Both the position numbers and the translations under genes were made by a program. From assembly GCA_013540605.1 (NCBI GenBank), contig JABVCK010000009.1:164341-228340 (forward strand): 64,000 nucleotides of DNA. The letters run 5' to 3'. Under the pieces are notes generated by a model. It saw only the letters and a list, made by a program, of their open reading frames with translations, did no database searches and was not told the DNA's origin. The stretch comes from Bacillota bacterium. GTDB lineage: Bacteria > Bacillota > Clostridia > Ch29. Below, piece by piece: positions 45,439 to 53,944 of the stretch (position 1 is the stretch's first letter; every line of letters starts with the position of its first letter).

Positions 45439-46023
45439 ATGAACATCACAAATAGGGAGAAAATCTTGCTTTCTGTTATTTTGATATTATTGGTTTCTAA
45501 TCTATATCTGTATTTTCAAGCATATTCAACCAGCAACAGGGCTATTAGTCCGGAGGAGATTGACAGAATGTTCGTGGATGAAAGAATTGAGCCCTCGACT
45601 ATTGTAGTTCACGTTGCCGGTGCGGTCAGGAATAGCGGGATAGTTTATATGGAGGCAGGAAGCAGGGTTGCGGATGCGGTCAAAGCAGCCGGCGGCGCAT
45701 TGGAGCACGCTGAGCTAGACAGGATTAACCTTGCGAGAATGCTGAACGATGGTGAAAGGATATATATCCCCTCCAAGGATGAAGAGGTACCTGAGGCCTA
45801 TGCGGGGGAAACTGCCGCAGTGGCCGATGGGAAAGTCAATATAAACAGTGCGGGTGCCGCTGAACTGGAGACCCTTCCGGGAATCGGTAAGGTTATAGCG
45901 CAGAGAGTGATTGAATTCAGAGAAAAACAAGGTTTGTTCAAAGCCCCTGAGGATATAATGAAGGTATCGGGCATCGGTCCCAAGATATACGAGGGGATAA
46001 AGGATAAAATAAAGGTGAGGTGA
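45439..46023 (+). CDS. comEA: ComEA-like competence DNA-binding protein
   Basis: A 194-residue protein: an N-terminal membrane anchor (about 7-24), an SLBB domain (about 55-115, VHVAGAVRNSGIVYMEAGSR), a short linker, and a C-terminal double helix-hairpin-helix (about 130-194, VNINSAGAAELETLPGIGKV). ComEA binds incoming double-stranded DNA in transformation. ATG 45439 follows GAGGAGG. It ends four bases before the selD start; ComEC is not present in the window. Confidence 0.9.
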   Translation: MNITNREKILLSVILILLVSNLYLYFQAYSTSNRAISPEEIDRMFVDERIEPSTIVVHVAGAVRNSGIVYMEAGSRVADAVKAAGGALEHAELDRINLARMLNDGERIYIPSKDEEVPEAYAGETAAVADGKVNINSAGAAELETLPGIGKVIAQRVIEFREKQGLFKAPEDIMKVSGIGPKIYEGIKDKIKVR

Positions 46024-46027
46024 TACT

Positions 46028-47071
46028 ATGAGCGATAGAGAAAGGATTAAGCTGACTGCAATGACCGCGAGCTCCGGGTGAGCGGCGAAGGTGGGCCCTG
46101 ATGCCCTGGCACAGGTTTTGTGCCATTTGCCTGAGTTTGCCGACCAGAACCTGCTGGTCGGGATTTCCGGCTCCGATGATGCTGCGGTATACAAACTTAG
46201 CAACGACCTTGCTGTTATACAAACCCTGGATTTTTTCACCCCTGTTGTGGATGACCCGTTCACCTTCGGGCAAATAGCCGCAGCAAATTCATTGAGCGAT
46301 GTATACGCGATGGGAGGGGAGCCGGTGCTGGCGTTAAACATCGTATGCTTTCCCAACTGTTTGTCCCTTGATATATTAAAGGATATTCTTTTGGGCGGTG
46401 CTGATAAGGTGAAAGAAGCCGGTGCTCTTTTAGCAGGGGGACATACCGTTCAGGATGATGAGCCCAAGTACGGCCTTTCGGTTATGGGTACCGTTCACCC
46501 TGACAGGGTAGTCACGAATAGCGGAGCAAGACCGGGGGATTTCCTGGTCCTTACAAAGCCGCTGGGCAGCGGCATACTTAACACGGCAATCAAGGCCGGC
46601 CTTGTGGATGACGACACTTATAAGAGGGTTGTAAGCGTGATGTCGGCATTGAATAAGGGAAGCGCTAAGGCAATGACGCAAGCCGGGGTAAGGGGCTGTA
46701 CCGATATTACAGGGTTTGGCCTTATGGGACACGGCTGCGAGATGGCACAGGCCAGCGGAGTCACGCTGGAAATATGGAAAGACAAAATACCGGTTATTGA
46801 TGGTGCGTTAGAATATGCCAATATGGGTCTGGTACCGGCGGGCGCGTATTCGAACAGGAAATATCTGAGCGGCAGGGTAAAACTGGTAAACGTTGACCTT
46901 CCCCTGGAGGATATTCTGTTTGACCCGCAGACATCGGGAGGGCTGCTGATTTCGATTCCGGAAGATAAGCTGGATGGTTTTATAAAAGTCTTAGGCTCTG
47001 TGAACAATTTGGAAAGCGCTGTTATCGGCAGAGTGAAGCATAGGGATGAGGTCTCAGTGCATGTACTGTAG
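46028..47071 (+). CDS. selD: Selenophosphate synthetase, itself a selenoprotein
   Basis: SelD makes selenophosphate from selenide and ATP. The frame runs from ATG 46028 (after GAGGTGA) with an in-frame TGA at 46079-46081, codon 18. It sits where SelD has its catalytic Cys/Sec: LTAMTASSG-Sec-AAKVGP fits LT...G[CU]xxKxxP. The total is 347 residues with a conserved Lys three residues later and [18 protein letters not shown] and DPQTSGGL downstream. A stem-loop follows the TGA. Automatic calls will probably start after the TGA and lose the active site. selA, selB and tRNA-Sec are all nearby. Confidence 0.93.
46079..46125 (+). promoter_or_regulatory. Candidate bacterial SECIS element
   Basis: Downstream of the TGA, TGGCACA (46107-46113) and TGTGCCA (46119-46125) form a perfect 7-bp stem with loop GGTTT. 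The loop begins with G, 33 bases after the TGA, within the spacing known for bacterial SECIS hairpins recognised by SelB. Confidence 0.7.
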
Positions 47072-47309
47072 AACGTTAAGTATAATTCGGTCATATATGG
47101 TTATACTACAGGATGTTTTATCAGCATAATTCGACAATTTTAACAAAAAGAATAGTGATATTAAAAATTTTTTATAAATAGTGCCAATGACGGATAGAGG
47201 ACAAAGGAATTTTTTCCTGAATATCGAATATATATCTATGTGTGGCATATGATGCTATGCGCCTGCTAAGGCAGGTTCATATATAATAAAATCAATAAGG
47301 AGGGAGATT

Positions 47310-48653
47310 ATGGAGTTTTTGATGCAACTGAACGGCCAGATCAACGGCATCGTATGGGGCCCCATTATGCTGCTGCTGTTGGTTGGTACAGGTATTTACT
47401 TCACATTCCGCACTAATTTTCTATCAATTGCTAAGCTCGGTTATGTTCTAAAAAATACGGTCATGAAGATGTTCGAGAAAAAGACGCAAGGGGAAGGTGA
47501 GATTACTCCCTTCCAGGCCCTCGCAACAGCCCTGGCTGCAACCGTTGGTACCGGTAATATTGCCGGTGTGGCAACCGCTATTGCCTTAGGAGGACCGGGA
47601 GCCATATTCTGGATGTGGGTTTCCGCGATCTTTGGAATGACTACCAAGTTTGCAGAGGTTGTACTTGCCATCAACTTCAGGGAAAAGAAAGAGGACGGGC
47701 GTTTTGTCGGTGGCCCGATGTACTACATCGAAAAGGGCCTGGGGATGAAATGGCTTGCAGTGGTCTTTGCGATTTTTGGCGCCCTTGCAGCCTTCGGTAT
47801 CGGTAATATGGTTCAGGCAAACTCCGTCGCAGCTTCCATGGAAGCAACCTTCGGCATTAACAAGCTTGTTTCGGGTGTTGTGCTGGCGATCGCCGCTGCA
47901 GCCGTTATCCTCGGCGGTTTGAAGAGGATCGCCCAGGTAACGGAAAAGCTTGTTCCGTTTATGGCTGTATTCTACATAGTTGGGGCGCTAATCATCATCA
48001 TTATAAATATAGGCAAACTTCCCGCCGCCTTCGGGATGATATTCGGTTCGGCCTTTACAGGGAGCGCAGCTGTAGGCGGATTTGCGGGGTCAACTTTGAT
48101 GATAGCCATGAGACGTGGGGTTGCCCGTGGGGTATTCTCCAACGAGGCTGGTCTTGGTAGCGCGCCTATCGCTCACGCCGCCGCTACTACCGACCACCCT
48201 GTCCGTCAGGGACTCTGGGGCATCTTCGAAGTATTTGCAGATACGCTGGTAATTTGCTCGCTTACCGCCCTTGCTATACTTGTAACAGGGGTCTGGACTT
48301 CCGGGGAGACCGGCGCCGCCCTTTCAACCGCGGCCTTTAACCAGGGCCTGCCGGGACCCGGTGGCGTTATAGTTGCTGTGGGTATCCTGTTGTTTGCCTT
48401 CTCAACCCTTCTGAGCTGGGCATACTATGGAGAGCGCTGCGCAGAATACGTCTTAGGAAGCAAAGTAAACATGATTTACAGGGTTCTGTGGATACCCTTC
48501 GTCGTAATAGGCGCTATAGGCGGTCTGGAGTTCCTTTGGGACCTTGCAGATACATTGAACGGTTTGATGGCAATACCAAACCTGGTAGGTCTGTTGGGAT
48601 TGAGCGGTGTTGTAATCAAGCTGACAAAAGATTTCTTCGCAACCAAAGCTTAA
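47310..48653 (+). CDS. Sodium:alanine/glycine symporter (AGCS family)
   Basis: A 447-residue membrane transporter with about eleven membrane segments. The AGCS signatures ATVGTGNIAGVATAIALGGPGA and GGPMYYIEKGLG are present, along with a late SWAYYGERCAEYVLG. Imports alanine or glycine with sodium. It interrupts the sel gene run, with 238 bases upstream containing no recognised riboswitch and a terminator downstream, so it is its own unit. AGGAGGGAG precedes ATG. Confidence 0.92.
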   Translation: MEFLMQLNGQINGIVWGPIMLLLLVGTGIYFTFRTNFLSIAKLGYVLKNTVMKMFEKKTQGEGEITPFQALATALAATVGTGNIAGVATAIALGGPGAIFWMWVSAIFGMTTKFAEVVLAINFREKKEDGRFVGGPMYYIEKGLGMKWLAVVFAIFGALAAFGIGNMVQANSVAASMEATFGINKLVSGVVLAIAAAAVILGGLKRIAQVTEKLVPFMAVFYIVGALIIIIINIGKLPAAFGMIFGSAFTGSAAVGGFAGSTLMIAMRRGVARGVFSNEAGLGSAPIAHAAATTDHPVRQGLWGIFEVFADTLVICSLTALAILVTGVWTSGETGAALSTAAFNQGLPGPGGVIVAVGILLFAFSTLLSWAYYGERCAEYVLGSKVNMIYRVLWIPFVVIGAIGGLEFLWDLADTLNGLMAIPNLVGLLGLSGVVIKLTKDFFATKA

Positions 48654-48658
48654 TCAAA

Positions 48659-48711
48659 AGGAGACATTCCTTAGTCAGAAGGGGATATTCTTTCAAAGAA
48701 GGTGTGTCCCC
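48659..48711. repeat. Mosaic repeat, copy 4 (decayed)
   Basis: A diverged copy: GGAGACATTCCTTAGTCAGAA, GGGGATATTC and a right end GTGTGTCCCC. Directly follows the symporter stop. Confidence 0.65.
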
Positions 48712-48727
48712 TGTCCTTATTATTTAG

Positions 48728-48750
48728 GCCCCGGCCCTGCCGGGGCTTTT
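48728..48750 (+). terminator. Rho-independent terminator
   Basis: GCCCCGGC and GCCGGGGC pair around CCT, followed by TTTT. Confidence 0.75.
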
Positions 48751-48821
48751 AAAGTTGGTTGAATTATTCCATTTCTTGTGGGAAAATAGAAAAAGATAGC
48801 GATAATCCGGGAGGAATGATT

Positions 48822-50237
48822 GTGGAAGATAAGAACAGAATGCTGAGGGCACTGCCATCCGTAGACCAGGTGCTGAGAAATGATTGTATCACGCATCTGG
48901 AGAGAGAGTACGGCCATGGAATTATCCTGGATGCAATAAGGGAAGAACTGCAGTCCATAAGGAAGAGAGTCCTGGACGGATGCGCAGATGAGGTGGATTT
49001 TTCGGATGGAAAAATCATTGAAGCGGTGAGGTCAAGGCTTGATGCGATGAATGCCGCCAATCTCCGGGAAGTGATTAATGGAACAGGTGTTGTTATTCAT
49101 ACCAACCTGGGAAGAGCTCCTTTAGCCGGACATATATCGGAAAGTGCGTTAGGTTTGTCGGCCAGGTACATTAACCTTGAATACGATCTGGGAAACGGTA
49201 TGAGAGGCTCAAGGCATGATATAGTAAGAAACCTGCTTTGCCGGGTAACAGGAGCAGAGGATGGAATAGTCGTCAACAATAATGCTGCGGCCGTTTTGCT
49301 GGTATTGACCAGTCTGGCGGAGGGCCGTGATGTAATAATATCCAGGGGGCAGCTTGTGGAAATAGGAGGCTCCTTCAGGGTGCCGGAGGTTATGGAGCAG
49401 GGCGGAGCAAGGTTAGTTGAGGTAGGAACTACCAACAAAACCTATATACGTGATTATGAAAAGGCCATAGGCGAGGGCACAGCCCTCTTGCTCAAAGTAC
49501 ATACGAGCAATTACAGGATATTCGGATTTACCCGGGATGTAACGCTGGAAGAACTTGTTGAGCTTGGGAAGAAGCATGGCCTTCCGGTAGTGGAAGACCT
49601 GGGAAGCGGTGTCCTTATAGATTTGAGCAAATACGGTTTATGTTATGAACCAACGGTACAGCAAAGCGTAGAAGCAGGGGCGGATGTTGTAACCTTCAGC
49701 GGTGATAAACTGCTTGGCGGTCCCCAGGCCGGTATCATAGTAGGCAAGAGGGAGTATATCAGGAAAATTGCAAAACATCCGCTGGCGAGGGCAGTGAGGA
49801 TAGACAAGCTGACTCTTGCGGCGCTGGAGGGGACCCTGAGAGAGTACCTGGATCCGGACAGGGCGGTTCAGCGGATACCTGTGCTGAGAATGCTGACCGC
49901 CGATATAGGCGAGCTGGAAAGAAAGGCTGATACGCTCCGGCAGATGCTTTCAGGGCTGCAGGATTACTCCAGTATATCCGTTGAAAAGGATTATTCTCAG
50001 GTAGGGGGTGGGTCCCTTCCGCTGGAAGAGATTGAGACCAGGGTTGTATCTATACTTCCGTATCACATTAGCGTGAATAAAATGGAACAAAACCTCCGAT
50101 CAGGTGAAACACCTGTTGTCGGGAGGATATCCAGGGACAGATTTATAATCGATGTGAGGACGGTCTTTGATGACCAAATACACACACTGGCAATGGCTAT
50201 ACAGCATGCTTTGACCGGGGGGGCAGACAATGGCTAA
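48822..50237 (+). CDS. selA: L-seryl-tRNA(Sec) selenium transferase
   Basis: A 471-residue PLP enzyme converting seryl-tRNA-Sec to selenocysteyl-tRNA-Sec with selenophosphate from SelD. N-terminal tRNA-binding part (LPSVDQVL), ENGTGVVIHTNLGRAPL-like NGTGVVIHTNLGRAPL, and the PLP Lys in FSGDKLLGGPQAG. GTG 48822 is seven bases after GGGAGGA; ATG 48816 is in frame but adjacent to the site. The stop overlaps the selB start. Confidence 0.95.
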   Translation: MEDKNRMLRALPSVDQVLRNDCITHLEREYGHGIILDAIREELQSIRKRVLDGCADEVDFSDGKIIEAVRSRLDAMNAANLREVINGTGVVIHTNLGRAPLAGHISESALGLSARYINLEYDLGNGMRGSRHDIVRNLLCRVTGAEDGIVVNNNAAAVLLVLTSLAEGRDVIISRGQLVEIGGSFRVPEVMEQGGARLVEVGTTNKTYIRDYEKAIGEGTALLLKVHTSNYRIFGFTRDVTLEELVELGKKHGLPVVEDLGSGVLIDLSKYGLCYEPTVQQSVEAGADVVTFSGDKLLGGPQAGIIVGKREYIRKIAKHPLARAVRIDKLTLAALEGTLREYLDPDRAVQRIPVLRMLTADIGELERKADTLRQMLSGLQDYSSISVEKDYSQVGGGSLPLEEIETRVVSILPYHISVNKMEQNLRSGETPVVGRISRDRFIIDVRTVFDDQIHTLAMAIQHALTGGADNG

Positions 50238-52140
50238 TATAATCATCGGCACTGCAGGCCATATAGACCACGGAAAGACAACACTTATAAAAGCGCTTAC
50301 AGGAAAAAATACAGATAGACTGAAGGAAGAACAAAAAAGGGGAATATCCATTGAACTGGGATTTACCTATTTCGACCTGCCTGATGGGAGAAGGGCCGGC
50401 ATAATCGATGTTCCGGGACATGAAAGGTTCATAAAAAATATGCTCGCAGGGGTAGGGGGCATGGACCTTGTATTACTTGTTATAGCTGCCGACGAAGGGG
50501 TTATGCCTCAGACCAGGGAGCACCTGAACATATTGAATCTCATTCGGATAAGTAAAGGGATTATTGTACTGACTAAAGCAGACCTTGTTGAGGATGAATG
50601 GCTGCAAATGGTTCAAGAGGAGGTCAGGGAGGAGGTAAAAAATACCTTCCTTGAAAACGCTCCGATTATCCCTGTATCATCGACAACGGGCCAGGGTATG
50701 GACATCCTGGTCAGTACTATAAATAATATGACCAAGGAGGTTGCAGCCAGGAATACCGACACGATTTACCGGGTTAATGTGGATAGGGCTTTCAGCATAA
50801 CAGGGTTCGGCACTATTATAACCGGAACCCTGCTGTCGGGCAGGATTGAAGAGGGGCAAAGGGTATGTATATATCCTGCCGGAACGGAGTGCAGGGTTAG
50901 GAATATACAGGTCCATGACCAGGATGTGAAGACGGCCTTTGCGGGACAGAGGGTGGCGATCAACCTGGCAGGAATTAAGCTGGAACAGGTATCAAGGGGA
51001 GATGTGATTGCCCCGCCGGACGTTCTTCAGCCAACAATGATGATGGACTGCAGGATTGAGCTTGTGGAGGGTACGGACTGGTCGCTGTCCAACAGGGATA
51101 GGGTCAGACTTCATTTGGGCACAAAGGAGTTATTATGCAGGGTAACGCTTTTGGACAAGGATGAGTTGAAACCGGGCGAAAGCTGTTTTGCGCAGCTTAG
51201 GCTTGAAGAGGAGGCAGTGGCTCTTAGGGGGGACAGGTTTGTTATCAGGAGCTATTCCCCAATGGAGACAATAGGAGGGGGAGTAATACTTGAGCCCAAC
51301 CCGCCGAAAAGGAAGAGGTTTAACGGGGAAACCATCGAAGAGTTGAGGCTTAAGGAAAGCGGAAGCCCTTTGGAAGTGCTAGAAAAAGTATTAAGCATAA
51401 GCAGCAGCACATTTCCTGGCAGGGTGGAGCTGGCAAAGTCGGCGGGTATGGGACAGGAGGAAATAAAACCTCTGCTGGAAGGGCTAAAGATACAGGGGAG
51501 TGCTCTTGAACTCAACCAGGGGGGTACCGTTGCGTATATCCATAGGGATTATTATAAAAAGCTGAGAGACAGGGCGAACAATATGCTGAGCGCCTTTCAC
51601 AGCAAATTCCCACTGCGGAAGGGGATGTCGGTAGAGGAGTTCAGAAGAAAACTGGTGGACAATATTAAAGGGCCCTTTATCGATGAACTATTGAGAAGGA
51701 TGGAGGAAGCAGGGGATCTGGAAATAAAGAACCAGACCGTCTCCCTGTCCGGCTACCGGATAGTGTTTAACGAAAGGCAGAAAAGAGTGAAGGATGGAAT
51801 AATCAGCCTATTGGAAGCGGCGAAATACTCGCCGCCAAGCCCCGATGAAATCGCTACGGCATTGGAGGTTAATCGGGAAGAGATGGAAGAAGTGGCAGAT
51901 GCCCTGTGTGAGGCCGGAGAAATAAGAAGGTTAAAGGACGGTGTCCTAATCCTGGAAACGTACTATCAAAGCTCAGTACAGGCAGTTACCCGGCATATTG
52001 ACGCAGAGGGAAGCATAACCCTGTCCACCTTCAGGGACATGCTTGGAACCAGCAGGAAATATGCAATGGCTCTATTGGAGGAGATGGATAGGGAAAAGAT
52101 AACAAAATGGGTTGGCGACCACAGGGTGTTGAATAGATAA
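50230..52140 (+). CDS. selB: Selenocysteine-specific elongation factor
   Basis: A 636-residue SelB delivering Sec-tRNA to UGA codons. G domain ([30 protein letters not shown]), EF-Tu-like domains 2-3 (about 175-340) and C-terminal winged-helix domains (about 375-636) that bind the SECIS hairpin. Its ATG overlaps the last codons of selA. Confidence 0.96.
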   Translation: MANIIIGTAGHIDHGKTTLIKALTGKNTDRLKEEQKRGISIELGFTYFDLPDGRRAGIIDVPGHERFIKNMLAGVGGMDLVLLVIAADEGVMPQTREHLNILNLIRISKGIIVLTKADLVEDEWLQMVQEEVREEVKNTFLENAPIIPVSSTTGQGMDILVSTINNMTKEVAARNTDTIYRVNVDRAFSITGFGTIITGTLLSGRIEEGQRVCIYPAGTECRVRNIQVHDQDVKTAFAGQRVAINLAGIKLEQVSRGDVIAPPDVLQPTMMMDCRIELVEGTDWSLSNRDRVRLHLGTKELLCRVTLLDKDELKPGESCFAQLRLEEEAVALRGDRFVIRSYSPMETIGGGVILEPNPPKRKRFNGETIEELRLKESGSPLEVLEKVLSISSSTFPGRVELAKSAGMGQEEIKPLLEGLKIQGSALELNQGGTVAYIHRDYYKKLRDRANNMLSAFHSKFPLRKGMSVEEFRRKLVDNIKGPFIDELLRRMEEAGDLEIKNQTVSLSGYRIVFNERQKRVKDGIISLLEAAKYSPPSPDEIATALEVNREEMEEVADALCEAGEIRRLKDGVLILETYYQSSVQAVTRHIDAEGSITLSTFRDMLGTSRKYAMALLEEMDREKITKWVGDHRVLNR

Positions 52141-52151
52141 TGTCCTGATGA

Positions 52152-52180
52152 TTGAAACCGTCAGGAAATAATGTTATAAT
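52152..52180 (+). promoter_or_regulatory. Promoter of tRNA-Sec
   Basis: TTGAAA and a perfect TATAAT are 17 bases apart, 14 bases before the tRNA 5' end. Confidence 0.7.
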
Positions 52181-52194
52181 ACAAAAGCGGGCTT

Positions 52195-52292
52195 GGGAGT
52201 AGATGGGTGCTGGTGTGCCTCCTGGTCTTCAAAACCAGTCGCTGGGCGTTAGTAGCGTCCGGGGTGGGTTCGATTCCCACATACTCCCGCCA
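52195..52292 (+). tRNA. selC: tRNA-Sec (anticodon TCA)
   Basis: A 98-base tRNA with GGGAGTA/TACTCCC acceptor pairing, anticodon stem CTGGT/ACCAG around CTTCAAA (anticodon at 52229-52231), a long variable arm (GCTGGGCGTTAGTAGCGTCC), T arm GTGGG-TTCGATT-CCCAC, and encoded CCA. Reads UGA for selenocysteine; the only tRNA seen in the window. Confidence 0.97.
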
Positions 52293-52300
52293 GGAAGCAG

Positions 52301-52327
52301 AGTCCTTGAGAATTCAAGGACTTTTTT
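52301..52327 (+). terminator. Terminator of tRNA-Sec
   Basis: AGTCCTTGA and TCAAGGACT form a 9-bp stem, followed by T5. Confidence 0.8.
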
Positions 52328-52406
52328 GATTCTGCAAAACTCAAAATTGGCGATGTCATTCTGCTGAATATCTAAATATTATGTTATTGGAAAGGTGGGG
52401 ATAGAT

Positions 52407-52553
52407 ATGGCTAACAAAGACGATAACAGAAAAAAGGATGATAAAGAAAAAGAAAAGAGGATACGCATATGTGAACTCATAAACCGGGAAGTACCTCCTG
52501 CCGCCTATGATATGCCCTACAGACCGGTGTGCAAGGCTAAAAATGAGAAATGA
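52407..52553 (+). CDS. Small charged protein, 48 residues
   Basis: A 48-codon frame with GGAAAGGTGGGG upstream. The N-terminal half is almost purely charged (MANKDDNRKKDDKEKEKRIR); the C-terminal half has PPAAYDMPYRPVCK with two Cys overall. Its stop overlaps the start of the next gene (ATGA), which suggests translational coupling and supports it being real. No family recognised. Confidence 0.6.
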   Translation: MANKDDNRKKDDKEKEKRIRICELINREVPPAAYDMPYRPVCKAKNEK

Positions 52554-53194
52554 ACATCCAGGACATCAGCCAGATAATCGGTGTTTTACCATTATTGATG
52601 GTATACGTAGTACCCGGGTATCTAATTTTGGTAATCAACAGTTTTCAGCTTTCAAGGCCGATTAACAACGATTTTTATATTATTATTATACTTAAGAGCA
52701 TGGTGCTGAGTTTTTTGCTGGTAACAACGTTGGAGACGCTCTGGAGAATAGTCTTTCCTGGAACCGAGCCAATATCCGCCCCTGGGTTCAAAACGGCAAC
52801 CATATTTTTGTCAGTCGTCATCGGTCTTTTTGGGTCCAGGTTTCTTATAAGCGATTTTTGTTCAAAGCTGTTAATCAGGCTTGGCATTAACAGAAGTGTT
52901 CGGCCGGGTATCTGGAGTGATGCTGTGGATTTTGAATACGGCTTGTGGATTATGGTATATATCACCTCGGATAAGGTGGTGTATATGGGAAAGCTGAGGA
53001 GGTATGTTGAGGCCGAAAAGGAGCAGAGATACACGATTTTTTTAAGCAACTACATCCTGTTTGATTATGACTCCCACATACTTCAGGACTACGGAGAATA
53101 CCAGGATAAATGGGTTGCACTAAGCTCAAAGGATATAACCCGTATAGAGATGTACTACCACCCAAAAAGCAAAAAAATCATCGGAAATAGGTAG
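52550..53194 (+). CDS. DUF6338-like membrane protein
   Basis: A 214-residue protein with membrane segments at about 11-30, 43-65 and 83-103, then a soluble domain (about 120-210) rich in beta-strand sequence: GLWIMVYITSDKVVYMGKLRRY and VALSSKDITRIEMYY. The pattern suits DUF6338, a family without known function; the assignment is from memory of the layout. It starts within the stop of the 48-residue gene. Confidence 0.55.
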   Translation: MNIQDISQIIGVLPLLMVYVVPGYLILVINSFQLSRPINNDFYIIIILKSMVLSFLLVTTLETLWRIVFPGTEPISAPGFKTATIFLSVVIGLFGSRFLISDFCSKLLIRLGINRSVRPGIWSDAVDFEYGLWIMVYITSDKVVYMGKLRRYVEAEKEQRYTIFLSNYILFDYDSHILQDYGEYQDKWVALSSKDITRIEMYYHPKSKKIIGNR

Positions 53195-53241
53195 AGCATT
53201 TTCAGATGTAATACAAGAATGTTTTGGAGGTAAAAGATATT

Positions 53242-53847
53242 ATGGAAAGATCAGCCTTTATTGAGCAAATTCTCCCAGGGGCACAGGAGGGCTATAGAAA
53301 GTACAGGATACTCCCGTCCTTGACACTTGCCCAGGCGATATTGGAAAGCGACTGGGGCACCAGGATGGCGGATAACAACGTGTTCGGCATAAAGGCAACC
53401 TCATCATGGAAGGGCGATACCGTTGAGGCGTGGACCAATGAATATATTGACGGTAAGATGCAGAGGGTTAAAGCGGTTTTTAGGGCTTATGGAAGCATAG
53501 CAGAAAGTATTGCCGACCATATCGAATTGGTCGGGAAAGCTGCAAGGTATCAGGCGGTTAGAGAAACGGATAACTATAAGGATGCAGCCCAAGCCATAGC
53601 GAAAGCAGGATATGCAACTGATCCCATGTACGCAGAAAAACTTATTGCAATAATTGAAAGCAATGGCTTGGATCAATATGACCGGCAGCCGGAGGAGCAC
53701 CATTGGGCTGAAGAGATCTGGCAGGAACTGAACAACATGGGGATTGCGGTATATGAGAAAAGGTATGATGATCCTGCTACAAGGGGAGAGGTAATGGCCT
53801 TGATATTGAGGGCGGTTAAATATATTGCATCAGTAGCCCACCCTTAA
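53242..53847 (+). CDS. Glucosaminidase-domain peptidoglycan hydrolase
   Basis: A 201-residue FlgJ/LytG-type N-acetylglucosaminidase: LPSLTLAQAILESDWGTRMADNNVFGIKA contains the catalytic Glu (near 36), then AVFRAYGSIAESIADHIEL and YATDPMYAEKL. A C-terminal part (about 150-195, WAEEIWQELNNMGI) resembles an SLH-like or Ig-type linker. No signal peptide, so it may be released by lysis or be holin-dependent. The last residues ASVAHP are encoded by the palindromic repeat, which supplies the stop. Start ATG 53242 is eleven bases after GGAGG; the TTG at 53224 overlaps that site. Confidence 0.82.
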   Translation: MERSAFIEQILPGAQEGYRKYRILPSLTLAQAILESDWGTRMADNNVFGIKATSSWKGDTVEAWTNEYIDGKMQRVKAVFRAYGSIAESIADHIELVGKAARYQAVRETDNYKDAAQAIAKAGYATDPMYAEKLIAIIESNGLDQYDRQPEEHHWAEEIWQELNNMGIAVYEKRYDDPATRGEVMALILRAVKYIASVAHP

Positions 53848-53863
53848 GGGTGGGCTACTGATG
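53828..53863. repeat. 36-bp perfect palindrome, copy 3 of the CAGTAGCCCACCC family
   Basis: Arms CATCAGTAGCCCACCC around TTAA. It overlaps the last six codons and stop of the glucosaminidase gene. No T-tract follows on either strand. Confidence 0.9.
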
Positions 53864-53944
53864 TAGGGGGAATAAAGTATTTTAAATTTACCGGATCAGG
53901 GTATATACTATATTATGTATAATTCTGAGTACGGAGGTGCTTAA

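Noticed and set aside
46079-46081. selD as a pseudogene interrupted by a stop
   Set aside because: The TGA is exactly at the Sec position, followed by a hairpin, and the full Sec machinery is present.
47072-47309. Glycine riboswitch before the AGCS symporter
   Set aside because: No tandem aptamer-like conserved core could be recognised in the 238 bases.
52195-52292. tRNA-Sec as an integration site for a mobile island
   Set aside because: No integrase and no repeated tRNA 3' end were seen downstream; a normal terminator follows.
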